From assembly GCA_964568735.1 (NCBI GenBank), contig CAZMRF010000032.1, positions 1 through 53,289 on the forward strand: a stretch of DNA of 53,289 nucleotides, given 5' to 3'. Shown here piece by piece: positions 25,364-33,680 of this stretch. The translations under genes were made by a program, and so were the position numbers. Every line of letters begins with the position of its first letter. Positions within the stretch are counted from its first letter, which is position 1. The notes below the pieces were generated by a model. The model ran no database searches. It was given only the letters and a program-made list of their open reading frames with translations, and was not told the origin of the DNA. This stretch comes from CAZMRF01 sp964568735 (lineage in GTDB: Bacteria > Acidobacteriota > Polarisedimenticolia > JACPZX01).

Positions 25364-26631
25364 CTTGGATGGATCCCGCCCGCGAGGCGGCCCATGAGGC
25401 TGGCGACGCGCTCCTCGGGCATGGATCCCTCCGCACCCCTCCCCTCGGCGACGACCACGGTCGATCCCTCGCGCCGGACCGAGAATCCCCCGTCGGAAGA
25501 TGCTCGACGGCCCAGCCAGTCCGAGGCCGAGGCGGCGAATTCCTCGGCGTCCGCCTCGGAGTCCCAGGCGCTGACCCAGGTGAGGTGCCGGGCACCCTTC
25601 CGGCCGGCCAGGAGATACCGGTCGCCATCCCATCCCTCTCCCGCCGCCGCGGCAGCCTTGTCGCCACTTCCCATGAAGAGAAGCCGGATCCCGAACTCGC
25701 CCATGGTGTCCTGCTTGATGACGGGATCGGAACGGGAGAGTGCTGCTTGCAGCAGCCCCGGATCGATCACGGCCGGCAGGTCACGGGGCGGGAGGGATCG
25801 CTCCGGATGGAGGATCTGCTCGGTGGAGTCGGGGGGCTCCGCGAAGTAGCTGTCGAGCGCCTTGAGGCCCCCGCCGCGCCGCATGATCTCCGCCGCCCAG
25901 GTCGAGCCGGCAAGGTAGGGGAAGGTCAGCGTCTCCTTGAGGAAGCGCGGGACATCCTCGAGTCCCTCCGAGGCCGCACGGATGAGCTCGGCCGGATCCT
26001 CGGTGGCGAGCGGCGGCATCGTGGGATCCATCGCGCTCCGGATCACCCAGAGAGAAGTGACCATCGTCGCCTCGCCCTCGATCAGCCCCGAAAGAGCCAG
26101 CGCGCGATCGTCGTCGACGCTGGCGGTTTCTTGAAGTCGCTTCAGATCGAAATGCTGATCCGCCAGCGCGTGCGCCATCTCGTGGGCGAGGGCGAGGGAG
26201 GCGGCCAGCGGCCCCGGAATGACGTAGAGAGTCTGCGTTTCGGGATCGTAGAAGCCCGCCACCTGATCCTCGAGGAGATCGAGGAGCATCTTCTCGAGAT
26301 CCTGCCCCGGCTCGAGCAGGCCGAAGTAGACGTAGGCCTCCTGCTCCGCCGCAAGGCGCTTGGGCGGGTATTCCTTCTTCAGCAGGCGGCTCATGTAGGC
26401 GCGCGCTTCGTCGCGGCCGACCTCCTTCGTGGATGGAGGCTCCTTGAAGGCCAGGCCCCTGAGTTTCTCGAGCGGCCCGACGATGCCCGCCACGGAGTCC
26501 GACGGCGTCGACCGGCGGGTGCCGCCATCGGCGGCAGCGCCGGGCGCGATCCCCTCCTCCCGCGCGCGCGGCCCCGGGGCCGCGCAGAGTGCGATCAGGA
26601 GCAGGCCGAGAACGACGGGATTCCGGCTCAA
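25360..26631 (-). CDS. Exported HEXXH metallopeptidase-like protein
   Basis: A 423-aa protein. The TTG start overlaps the mltG stop (TTGA) and has AGGAAGGG upstream. A signal peptide covers about residues 1-23. The zinc motif HEMAH is at 150-154, followed by ALADQHFDL and, 31-33 residues after the first His, GLIEGEATMV, whose Glu can be the third ligand, as in gluzincins. DQVAGFYDPETQTLYVIP just upstream is common to a poorly studied family of bacterial predicted peptidases. The remaining 230 residues have no recognised domain. Activity and substrate are not known. Confidence 0.72.
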   Translation of the reverse strand: MSRNPVVLGLLLIALCAAPGPRAREEGIAPGAAADGGTRRSTPSDSVAGIVGPLEKLRGLAFKEPPSTKEVGRDEARAYMSRLLKKEYPPKRLAAEQEAYVYFGLLEPGQDLEKMLLDLLEDQVAGFYDPETQTLYVIPGPLAASLALAHEMAHALADQHFDLKRLQETASVDDDRALALSGLIEGEATMVTSLWVIRSAMDPTMPPLATEDPAELIRAASEGLEDVPRFLKETLTFPYLAGSTWAAEIMRRGGGLKALDSYFAEPPDSTEQILHPERSLPPRDLPAVIDPGLLQAALSRSDPVIKQDTMGEFGIRLLFMGSGDKAAAAAGEGWDGDRYLLAGRKGARHLTWVSAWDSEADAEEFAASASDWLGRRASSDGGFSVRREGSTVVVAEGRGAEGSMPEERVASLMGRLAGGIHPR

Positions 26632-27689
26632 GCGCCCTTCCTCTGGAGCCTTCGGTAGCGCTCGACCGCTCGAATGTGATCATCGAGCGATCGGGAGAAA
26701 TAGTGGCCTCCGTTGCCGTCGGCGACGAAGTAGAGATCCGGGACGGATTGCGGCGCGACCGCCGCTTGGAGAGCATCCCCGCCCGGGGACGCGATCGGCC
26801 CGGGCGGGAGGCCGAGGTTCACGTAGGTGTTGTAGGGAGAATCGTAACGGAGATCCTCGCGGCTGAGGCTCCCTCGGTAGCGGCCGTCGGATGCCAGCGC
26901 ATAGATCACCGTGGGATCGCACTGGAGCGGCATCCGCCGGCCGAGCCGGTTGTGGAAGACCGCCGAGATCCGGCCTCGCTCCTCGGGCACCGCAGTCTCC
27001 TTCTCGATCAGCGAGGCCAGTGTCACCGCCTCGCGGAGGCTCAAGCCGAGGCCCCGCGCACGTCCGAGGAGCTCCCCCGTGATCTCGCGCCGGAACCTCG
27101 CGACCATCTCGCCGAGAATCTGGCGCGCCGGCGTCGGGCGCGCGAGGTGGTAGGTGTCCGGGAAGAGGTACCCCTCCAGGTCCACGGCTTCGGGATCGAG
27201 ATCCCGGACCGGCGAGGCGTCGGCGAAGGCGGCCTCCAGATCCTCCTTCCCGGCCAGCCCGAGCTCCGCGATGCGCTCGAGCACCTCGGCGCCCGTGATC
27301 CCCTCGGGAAGAGTCAGCCGGTGCAGGACAACGTCGCCGGTGAGCAGCTTCTGCAGCGCCTCCCCCGGGGTTACCCTTCCCGTGAACTCGTACTCGCCGG
27401 CCTGGAGGCGCTCCGACGCCCCCGAGAGCCTCGTCCGCAGCCGGAAGAGCAGGGCGCTCCTGACGACCCCGGATCCCTCGAGGATCTCGGCAACCTCCGC
27501 CGGTGAAGCTCCGCGCGGGATCACCACCTGGATAGCCGCCCCTCCGGGCTCGCCGGAGCGGCCCGCGAAGGAGATCCAGGCGGCTGCCGCGGCTGCGAGA
27601 AGGACGGCGCCGATCCACGGAACCAGCTTCGAACGGCTCGTCCCGGCCTCCCGCGAATCCCTCACGCGGCAGTCCCCGCTCCGCGGCAT
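26628..27689 (-). CDS. mltG: Endolytic murein transglycosylase
   Basis: A 353-aa YceG/MltG protein that cleaves nascent glycan strands and sets their length. An N-terminal helix (about 20-42, LVPWIGAVLLAAAAAAWISF) anchors it in the inner membrane. A LysM-like part (IPRGASPAEVAEILEGSGVV) precedes the catalytic domain with LASLIEKETAVPEER, where the Glu in EKE is catalytic, followed by VFHNRLGRRMPLQCDPTVIYAL and SPYNTYVNLGLPPGPIASPG in segments. Start is uncertain: ATG 27689 is chosen over GTG 27704 and GTG 27665. It follows ruvX, a very common pairing. Confidence 0.95.
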   Translation of the reverse strand: MPRSGDCRVRDSREAGTSRSKLVPWIGAVLLAAAAAAWISFAGRSGEPGGAAIQVVIPRGASPAEVAEILEGSGVVRSALLFRLRTRLSGASERLQAGEYEFTGRVTPGEALQKLLTGDVVLHRLTLPEGITGAEVLERIAELGLAGKEDLEAAFADASPVRDLDPEAVDLEGYLFPDTYHLARPTPARQILGEMVARFRREITGELLGRARGLGLSLREAVTLASLIEKETAVPEERGRISAVFHNRLGRRMPLQCDPTVIYALASDGRYRGSLSREDLRYDSPYNTYVNLGLPPGPIASPGGDALQAAVAPQSVPDLYFVADGNGGHYFSRSLDDHIRAVERYRRLQRKGA

Positions 27690-27723
27690 CGGTCCGCGAG
27701 CCACGGCGACCCGATGCGAGCTG

Positions 27724-28158
27724 TCACCCGGGGAGGCTCCTGGCGCTGTCGAGGTAGGACTGGAGCATCACCGCCGCCGCGACGCGATCCACGATCTCCC
27801 GCCGCCTTCGCCGGCGAACGTTGGCTTCGATCATCGCGCGCTCGGCCTGCACGGTCGTGAGCCTCTCGTCCCACACGACCACCTCGAGGCCGGTGGCCGA
27901 CTCGAGCGCCTGCGCCAGGCGGCGGGCCTCCACGCTGGAGGGCTGCTCGGCGCCCGCCATCGACAGGGGAAGCCCCACGACGATCCGGGTCACGTCGTTC
28001 TCGACGGCGATGCGCCTGAGGGCCTTCACGGCCTGCCGGTCGCCCGTCCTCTGTACCGTGTCGAAGGGACGGGCGATGAGCCCGCTCTCGTCGCTGAGGG
28101 CCACTCCGACGCGCGCTGAACCGGGGTCGATTCCCATGATGCGCCCCATCGGCCGCAT
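27724..28158 (-). CDS. ruvX: YqgF/RuvX family putative Holliday junction resolvase
   Basis: A 144-aa RNase H-like protein, normal for the family. RIMGIDPGSARVGVALSD carries the first catalytic Asp; VTRIVVGLPLSMAG, EVVVWDERLTTVQAE and the final VDRVAAAVMLQSYLD carry the other conserved acidic residues. YqgF proteins take part in 16S rRNA 5'-end maturation and/or branched DNA resolution. ATG 28158 was chosen; ATGs at 28149 and 28137 are also possible. It follows the cytochrome gene by 25 bp and precedes mltG. Confidence 0.93.
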   Translation of the reverse strand: MRPMGRIMGIDPGSARVGVALSDESGLIARPFDTVQRTGDRQAVKALRRIAVENDVTRIVVGLPLSMAGAEQPSSVEARRLAQALESATGLEVVVWDERLTTVQAERAMIEANVRRRRRREIVDRVAAAVMLQSYLDSARSLPG

Positions 28159-28183
28159 GATATGCCAGAGGCCTCCGGGCGTG

Positions 28184-29677
28184 TCAGTGCTCGATGATCT
28201 TCCAGTACTTGAAGAAGGAGAAGTCGGGGCTGTTCTCGCGCGTGTGGCAGGTGAAGCAGACGCGCGGGGGAACGCTGCCGTAGGGCGCGGAGCTCTCCTT
28301 GACGTGCGCCGCTCCGATTCCGTGGCAGGCCTCGCACTGCACATTGGCGAGGGTGGGAGTCGCTACGGCGGTATGGAAGCCCTGCGGACTGCCGTAGCCC
28401 GTCGTGTGGCACCGGACGCACTCGGGATTGAAGTCCTGGTTGGCGTCGACGAGGGTCTGCATGGCGCGGGCGTGGCCGCTGTGCTCCCAGACCCGGTAGG
28501 CGTCGTCATGGCAGCCGAGGCAGGCGTTCGAGCCCAGGTAACCCCGGGCCGCCGTGGGATCGGATGGTACCGGCGCGGCTGCGGATTGCGTCGCTCGCTC
28601 CTCCCCCGCGCCGGCTGACTCCTTCATGATCTTATTCACCCGCGCCAGCATTCCGTCGATCATCCGCTGGTATCGCCCCACCTGGGGATAGCGGCTCGTC
28701 AGGTGGACCCTGTGGCCCGTCAGGGTCCGCACTCCCGCGTCGTCCTGGAAGAGACGAACCTCACCGAGCCTGCGGCCCTGGTCACCCGCGTAGAGCGTGG
28801 GCACGCCGCCGATATCCTCGAGCGGCACGGGCGAGAGGCGGTCCGAGTAGGATGCGAGGACCAGGTCGACCGTGCCCGGCGCGGCGTCGACAACCTGCTT
28901 CACCTCCCGCGGGCTGAGGTTGGCGAGCAGGACCACGAAGTCGGACTCTGCCGCGACCTGGGGCAGCAGCCGGCGCGCCTGCTCGACCGGCTCCCTCATC
29001 ACGAGGGTCGCGCCCCCCTCTCCCGGGCTCGCGAAGACGCTGTTGTAGGAGGAGAGCCCGATGAATCCCACCCGCAGGGAGCGGCCTCCCCTCATCTCGT
29101 ACGCCTTGACCACCCAGGGCTTCAGGTAGAGGTCCGTGCTCCCCCTGCGCGTGAAGGATCCGCTGATGACTTCGAGCGGAGATCGGCCCAGGATCCCCTC
29201 CCACGCCTCGGCCCCGCCCGACATCTCGCTCTCACCGACACCCACCGCGTCGTAGCCGAGATCGCGGAGCCCTTCGAGATAGGTGGAGGTCTTGACGCGC
29301 CCGGCCTCGTCGTAGCCGGCGGCGAAGTCCCCCGTCTCCGCCAGGACGAAGGTTGTCTCAGGATAGGCCCGGCGCAGCAGGTCGAGGTAGCCGGCCCTGC
29401 GGGCCAGCCCCCCCGCGGGGTTACGCGGGCAGCCGCACGTCTCGACGAAGCCGCGGACCCGCCCGGTGTACAGGAAGATGATGTCCGGCTCGGGCCCCTC
29501 CTGGACGAGCGGCCCCTCTTCGAAGATCGACTCATCGATCCCGGGTGGATCGGGCGGCGCGGATCCCCCGGCCGCCTGCGGCAGGTGCGCGAGCAGCATG
29601 ATGGCTGCGAGGGTGAGGGCTCCGGAGCGGGAGGCCCTCCATGTGGGCGCGGCGCGCAGACTCAACGGTGACTCCAT
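28184..29677 (-). CDS. UshA-like protein fused to a tetraheme cytochrome c domain
   Basis: A 497-aa exported protein (signal peptide about 15-37). Residues 65-340 resemble the metallophosphatase domain of UshA/5'-nucleotidases. FVETCGCPRNPAGGLARRA has a CGC at 81-83, typical of a subgroup called UshA-like (seleno)proteins (recalled, not searched). GD of the metal site is present in LAETGDFAAG, but the canonical GNH(E/D) is replaced by GVGESE, so phosphatase activity is doubtful. The C-terminal 130 residues carry four c-type heme motifs: CLGCH (386), CVRCH (420), CEACH (448) and CFTCH (474), with spare His residues, resembling cytochrome c554-type domains. It probably works as a periplasmic redox protein. 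Start ATG 29677 precedes the signal peptide. Confidence 0.8.
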   Translation of the reverse strand: MESPLSLRAAPTWRASRSGALTLAAIMLLAHLPQAAGGSAPPDPPGIDESIFEEGPLVQEGPEPDIIFLYTGRVRGFVETCGCPRNPAGGLARRAGYLDLLRRAYPETTFVLAETGDFAAGYDEAGRVKTSTYLEGLRDLGYDAVGVGESEMSGGAEAWEGILGRSPLEVISGSFTRRGSTDLYLKPWVVKAYEMRGGRSLRVGFIGLSSYNSVFASPGEGGATLVMREPVEQARRLLPQVAAESDFVVLLANLSPREVKQVVDAAPGTVDLVLASYSDRLSPVPLEDIGGVPTLYAGDQGRRLGEVRLFQDDAGVRTLTGHRVHLTSRYPQVGRYQRMIDGMLARVNKIMKESAGAGEERATQSAAAPVPSDPTAARGYLGSNACLGCHDDAYRVWEHSGHARAMQTLVDANQDFNPECVRCHTTGYGSPQGFHTAVATPTLANVQCEACHGIGAAHVKESSAPYGSVPPRVCFTCHTRENSPDFSFFKYWKIIEH

Positions 29678-29825
29678 CCGAGGGATCGCGAAAGCTCGCG
29701 GATTATAGGGAGGGCTCTCCGGAGCGGCAACCGGACAGCCCCTGGTAATCAGGCGAGCGATTCCGGTCATGTGACGGTCCGGGACTCCGAGAGGCTCGCC
29801 GATCTCCGTGGTACCCTCGCGCGCC

Positions 29826-30425
29826 ATGCTCGTGCTCGCTTCGCGCTCTCCACGACGGTTGGAGCTTCTCCGCCTCATGGGCCTGAGCTTCCATGTCCGC
29901 CCCGCGGAGATCCCGGAGGAGCCACGGAGGGGCGAAGGGGCCGAAGCCCTGGCTATCAGGCTGGCGCGTGAGAAGGCCCACGCTGTCGCCCTGCAGCTCT
30001 CGCCGCGTCACCGCGGGGGTTCCTGGGTCCTCGGCGCCGACACGGTGGTGGCCACGAACGGGAAGATACTCGGCAAGCCCCGCGGGCCCCGGGAAGCGGG
30101 GGCGATGCTGCGGCTTCTCTCCGGGAAGACTCACCGGGTCATCACGGGAGTGGCGCTCTGGCGGGGGCGTGACGGCAGCCTCATCAGCGGCAGGAGCGTC
30201 ACGAAGGTCACCTTCCGCGATCTCGGCGCGAGGGAGATCCGCGAGTACGTGGCGACGGGAGAGCCCCTGGACGTGGCCGGGGCCTATGCCATCCAGGGAC
30301 GAGGCGGGATCTTCGTGCCGAGGATCGCCGGATCGTGGTCCAACGTCGTGGGGCTTCCTCTCGACCTGGTCGATCGCCTCCTGAAGCGCGGGGGCTTCAC
30401 GGGGGCGGCCCGAGGAGGCTGCTAG
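29826..30425 (+). CDS. maf: Maf-family nucleotide pyrophosphatase
   Basis: A 199-aa house-cleaning enzyme. LVLASRSPRRLELLRLMGL at the N-terminus, the catalytic GADTVVATNGKILGKP block, LSGKTHRVITGVAL and AYAIQGRGGIFV near the end are the Maf hallmarks. Maf proteins hydrolyse non-canonical or modified NTPs (dTTP/UTP or m7GTP types); which one is not decidable here. ATG 29826 is chosen at the family start; there is no strong Shine-Dalgarno. Its TAG stop shares bases with the TAG stop of gcvPB on the other strand (CTAG at 30422-30425), so the genes converge with overlapping ends. Confidence 0.93.
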   Translation: MLVLASRSPRRLELLRLMGLSFHVRPAEIPEEPRRGEGAEALAIRLAREKAHAVALQLSPRHRGGSWVLGADTVVATNGKILGKPRGPREAGAMLRLLSGKTHRVITGVALWRGRDGSLISGRSVTKVTFRDLGAREIREYVATGEPLDVAGAYAIQGRGGIFVPRIAGSWSNVVGLPLDLVDRLLKRGGFTGAARGGC

Positions 30426-31921
30426 CTTCCGGGGGCTCCTTGAGCTCCGGGGGGGGTCCACCTCAGGCGGGGCCGCCTCGCGGCGGCGGCCTCGTCCATT
30501 CTGCGCACGGGCGTGGCGTGGGGAGCGGTCCTGAGAAGATCCGGCGACTCCTCGGCCTCCCGCGCGATGGCCCTCATCGCATCGACGAAGGCATCCAGCT
30601 CGGCACGCGACTCGGTCTCCGTCGGCTCGACCATGATGGCGCCTCGGACGATGAGCGGGAAGTAGATCGTCGGTGGATGGAATCCGTAGTCCAGGAGGCG
30701 CTTGGCCAGATCCAGAGTCCTCACGCCATGCCGCTCGAGCCCGGCGTCGGTGAAAACCACCTCGTGGAGCGAGGGAGTCTCGTAGGCGACGGGATAGACG
30801 TCCTTGAGCTTCGCCTTCAGGTAGTTCGCGTTGAGCACGGCACGCCGGGAGACCTCGGCGAGGCCGTCGGGCCCGAGCGACCGGATGTAGGCGAGCGCCC
30901 TCACGTGCATTCCGAAGTTGCCGAAGAAGGTGGTGAGCCGGCCGATCGACTCGGGCCGGTCGGCGTCCAGCACGAGCCTGCCCGCGGACTCCTTCACGAG
31001 CGGCGCGGGAAGGTAGGGCTCCAGCGCCTTCGACACTCCGACGGGCCCCGAGCCGGGACCTCCGCCGCCGTGGGGCGTCGAGAAGGTCTTGTGGAGGTTG
31101 AGGTGGAGCACGTCCACTCCCATGTCTCCCGGCCTCGCCGTCCCGACGAGCGCGTTCATGTTGGCGCCGTCGCAGTAGACGAGCCCGCCCTTCTCGTGGA
31201 CCGCGCGGGAGATCGCCTCGATCTCCTCCTCGAAGATCCCCAGCGTGTTCGGATTCGTCAGCATCAGGCCGGCGACGTCACCGGTCATCTTGGCCTGCAG
31301 CGACGCGAGATCGATGCAGCCCCGGGAGTTCGTGGGGATCTGCTCGGTGCGGTACCCGGCCAGGGCGGCGCTGGCCGGGTTCGTCCCGTGGGCGGAGTCG
31401 GGGACGAGCATGACGTGGCGCGGATTGCCCCGCCTGACGAGATGGGCGCGGATCATCAAGATGCCCGTCAGCTCGCCCTGGGCGCCCGCGGCGGGCTGCA
31501 GCGTGAACCGCTCCATGCCCGTGATCTCACGGAGGCATCGTTCCAGCTCCCACATCACCCTCAGGCAGCCCTGCGCCGTCTCGGGATCCTGAAAAGGATG
31601 AGCGCCGGCGAAGCCGTCGAGCCTCGCCAGCTCCTCGTTGATCTTCGGGTTGTACTTCATGGTGCACGAGCCCAGCGGGTAGAGCCCGAGGTCGACGGCG
31701 TAGTTCAGCCGCGAGAGGCGCGTGAAGTGGCGCACCACATCCACTTCGCTGGCTTCCGGCATGCCCTCGACGTGCTCTCGCCGCAGCTCGCGGGGAAGGA
31801 ACGACATGTCGGCTTCGGGGACGTCGAGGGGGGGCAGATCGCATCCAGTGCGGCCCCGGGATCCGATCTCGAAGATGGCGGGCTCGCGCCTCTGGACGAT
31901 CGACTGCCGCGGGCCGCTCAC
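30422..31921 (-). CDS. gcvPB: Glycine dehydrogenase (decarboxylating) subunit 2
   Basis: A 499-aa PLP enzyme, the catalytic half of split P-protein. GLYPLGSCTMKYNPK (79-93), TLQPAAGAQGELTG, DSAHGTNPASA and the PLP-binding Lys278 in LHLNLHKTFSTPHGGGGPG are all intact. With GcvPA it decarboxylates glycine and passes the aminomethyl group to lipoyl-GcvH. The GTG start overlaps the gcvPA stop by GTGA. It is the last gene of the gcvT-H-PA-PB operon. Confidence 0.97.
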   Translation of the reverse strand: MSGPRQSIVQRREPAIFEIGSRGRTGCDLPPLDVPEADMSFLPRELRREHVEGMPEASEVDVVRHFTRLSRLNYAVDLGLYPLGSCTMKYNPKINEELARLDGFAGAHPFQDPETAQGCLRVMWELERCLREITGMERFTLQPAAGAQGELTGILMIRAHLVRRGNPRHVMLVPDSAHGTNPASAALAGYRTEQIPTNSRGCIDLASLQAKMTGDVAGLMLTNPNTLGIFEEEIEAISRAVHEKGGLVYCDGANMNALVGTARPGDMGVDVLHLNLHKTFSTPHGGGGPGSGPVGVSKALEPYLPAPLVKESAGRLVLDADRPESIGRLTTFFGNFGMHVRALAYIRSLGPDGLAEVSRRAVLNANYLKAKLKDVYPVAYETPSLHEVVFTDAGLERHGVRTLDLAKRLLDYGFHPPTIYFPLIVRGAIMVEPTETESRAELDAFVDAMRAIAREAEESPDLLRTAPHATPVRRMDEAAAARRPRLRWTPPGAQGAPGS

Positions 31922-33276
31922 AGCGCCGCCTCCACCGTCTCGACCAGCCGGTCGATCTCCTCCCGCGTGTTCATCTCGGTAATGCACAGCAACCATCTGC
32001 GATCGACCTCGGCCGGGCCGCCGGGAAGCGCGCGCCGGAGGGGCAGCCCGCCCACGATCCCCTTCCGGAGGAGCGCACGGTTCAGCTCCTCGGGATCGAC
32101 GGGCACCTCGAGCACGAACTCGTTGAAGTAGGGAGCGCCGAAGGGGAGGCGGCAGCCCCGCAGCTCTCCGAGGCGCCCCGCGGCGTAGCGCGCCTTGTGG
32201 TGGTTGAGGAGGGCCAGATCGCGGAGGCCCTTCCGTCCCAGGAGGCTGAGATGAATCGTCACCGCCAGCGCCATCAGTCCCTGGTTCGTGCAGATGTTCG
32301 ACGTCGCCCTCTCGCGGCGGATGTGCTGCTCGCGCGTGGCCAGGGTGAGGACGTAGCCTCGATTTCCGTCCACGTCGATGGCCTCACCGGCGATCCGGCC
32401 GGGCATCTGGCGCGAGAGCGCTTCGCGCGCTCCCATGAAGCCGGCATAGGGGCCGCCGTATCCCAGGGGTATCCCGAAGGACTGGGCCTCCCCCACCACG
32501 ATGTCGGCACCCAGGCCGCCGGGGCCCCTCAGGAGCCCGAAGCTCACGGGCTCGGCCACCGCGCAGATCGTCAGCGACTCCGCCTTCTTCGCCGCCTCGG
32601 CCGCCGCGGCCACGTCCTCGATGCAGCCGAAGAAGTTCGGGCTCTGAACGGCAACGCAGGCGACGGGGCCATCCATGGCCGCCGCGAGCGCGGCCGGGTC
32701 CACCCGGCCGTCGGCTCCGTGGGGGACGCGGACGATCTCGACGTCGAGGTACCGGGTATAGGTCCGCACCACTCCCTCGTAGCTCGGGTGGATGGCTCCC
32801 GCAAGGATGCACCTGGGGCGGCGCGTGGTTCGATGGGCCATGAGGATCGACTCGGCGAGGGCGGATGCGCCGTCGTAGAGAGAGGCATTCGAGACCTCGG
32901 TCTCCGTCAGCAGGCAGACGAGGCTCTGGAACTCGAAGATGGCCTGGAGTGTCCCCTGGCTGATCTCCGGCTGGTACGGGGTGTAGGAGGTGTAGAACTC
33001 CGCACGATTGAGGAGCTGGGGGACCGCGGCCGGGATCTCGTGGTTGTAGGCGCCCGCTCCCAGGAAGAGCGCGTGCGTCGCCGAGCCGGCATTGCGTCGA
33101 GCCAGGGCGCGGAACTCCCGGCGAAGCTCCGTCTCCCCGGCGGCCGGGGCCAGCTGGAGCGGCCGATCGAGCCTCAGCCTCGCGGGGATGGACTCGAAGA
33201 GATCCGTGATCGAAGAGACGCCCACGGCATCCAGCATCAACCTCAGATCATCGTCGCCTTGCGGGAAAAACCTCAT
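31918..33276 (-). CDS. gcvPA: Glycine dehydrogenase (decarboxylating) subunit 1
   Basis: A 452-aa partner of GcvPB with an aminotransferase-like fold but no PLP lysine. FLGAGAYNHEIPAAV, the segment TSYTPYQPEISQGTLQ, SLYDGASALAES and GIPLGYGGPYAGFM are standard for the subunit, and ATSNICTNQGLMAL lies near the end of the core. The ATG at 33276 is four bases after the gcvH stop. The split form is common in Firmicutes, Thermotogae, archaea and several Gram-negative phyla, and differs from the fused gcvP of Proteobacteria. Confidence 0.97.
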   Translation of the reverse strand: MRFFPQGDDDLRLMLDAVGVSSITDLFESIPARLRLDRPLQLAPAAGETELRREFRALARRNAGSATHALFLGAGAYNHEIPAAVPQLLNRAEFYTSYTPYQPEISQGTLQAIFEFQSLVCLLTETEVSNASLYDGASALAESILMAHRTTRRPRCILAGAIHPSYEGVVRTYTRYLDVEIVRVPHGADGRVDPAALAAAMDGPVACVAVQSPNFFGCIEDVAAAAEAAKKAESLTICAVAEPVSFGLLRGPGGLGADIVVGEAQSFGIPLGYGGPYAGFMGAREALSRQMPGRIAGEAIDVDGNRGYVLTLATREQHIRRERATSNICTNQGLMALAVTIHLSLLGRKGLRDLALLNHHKARYAAGRLGELRGCRLPFGAPYFNEFVLEVPVDPEELNRALLRKGIVGGLPLRRALPGGPAEVDRRWLLCITEMNTREEIDRLVETVEAAL

Positions 33277-33280
33277 GGGT

Positions 33281-33667
33281 TCACGCGCCTGCAGGGCCGA
33301 TGTGCTTGCGGTAGGCCGATGCGTCCATCAGCGACGCGACGGCCGCCGGATCCGCGACCTTGATCTTCAGCATCCAGCCTCGCCCGTAGGGGTCTTCGTT
33401 GATCATCTCCGGGTGCGCTTCCAGGTCCTTGTTGACCTCGAGGACCTCGCCGTCCACGGGAGAGTAGATCTCGGAGACGGCCTTCACGGATTCGACCGTC
33501 CCGAACTCCTCGCCTTTCTTGAGGGATCGTCCGGGCTGAGGCAGCTCGACGTAGACGACGTCTCCCAGCTCTTTCTGCGCGAAAAAGGTGACGCCGACCG
33601 TCGCCTCGGAGCCCTTCAGGAGGAGCCACTCGTGCTCGTCGGTGTACCGGAGGTTGTCGGGATACAT
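33281..33667 (-). CDS. gcvH: Glycine cleavage system H protein
   Basis: A 128-aa lipoyl carrier protein. LRYTDEHEWLLL opens the family, and Lys62 in TVESVKAVSEIYSPVDG is the lipoylation site; NEDPYGRGWMLKIKV follows. It shuttles the aminomethyl intermediate between the P and T proteins. ATG 33667 has GGAG eight bases upstream, and only 13 bases separate it from the gcvT stop. The longer in-frame extension upstream runs inside gcvT and is not coding. Confidence 0.97.
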   Translation of the reverse strand: MYPDNLRYTDEHEWLLLKGSEATVGVTFFAQKELGDVVYVELPQPGRSLKKGEEFGTVESVKAVSEIYSPVDGEVLEVNKDLEAHPEMINEDPYGRGWMLKIKVADPAAVASLMDASAYRKHIGPAGA

Positions 33668-33680
33668 GAATGCGACTCCG

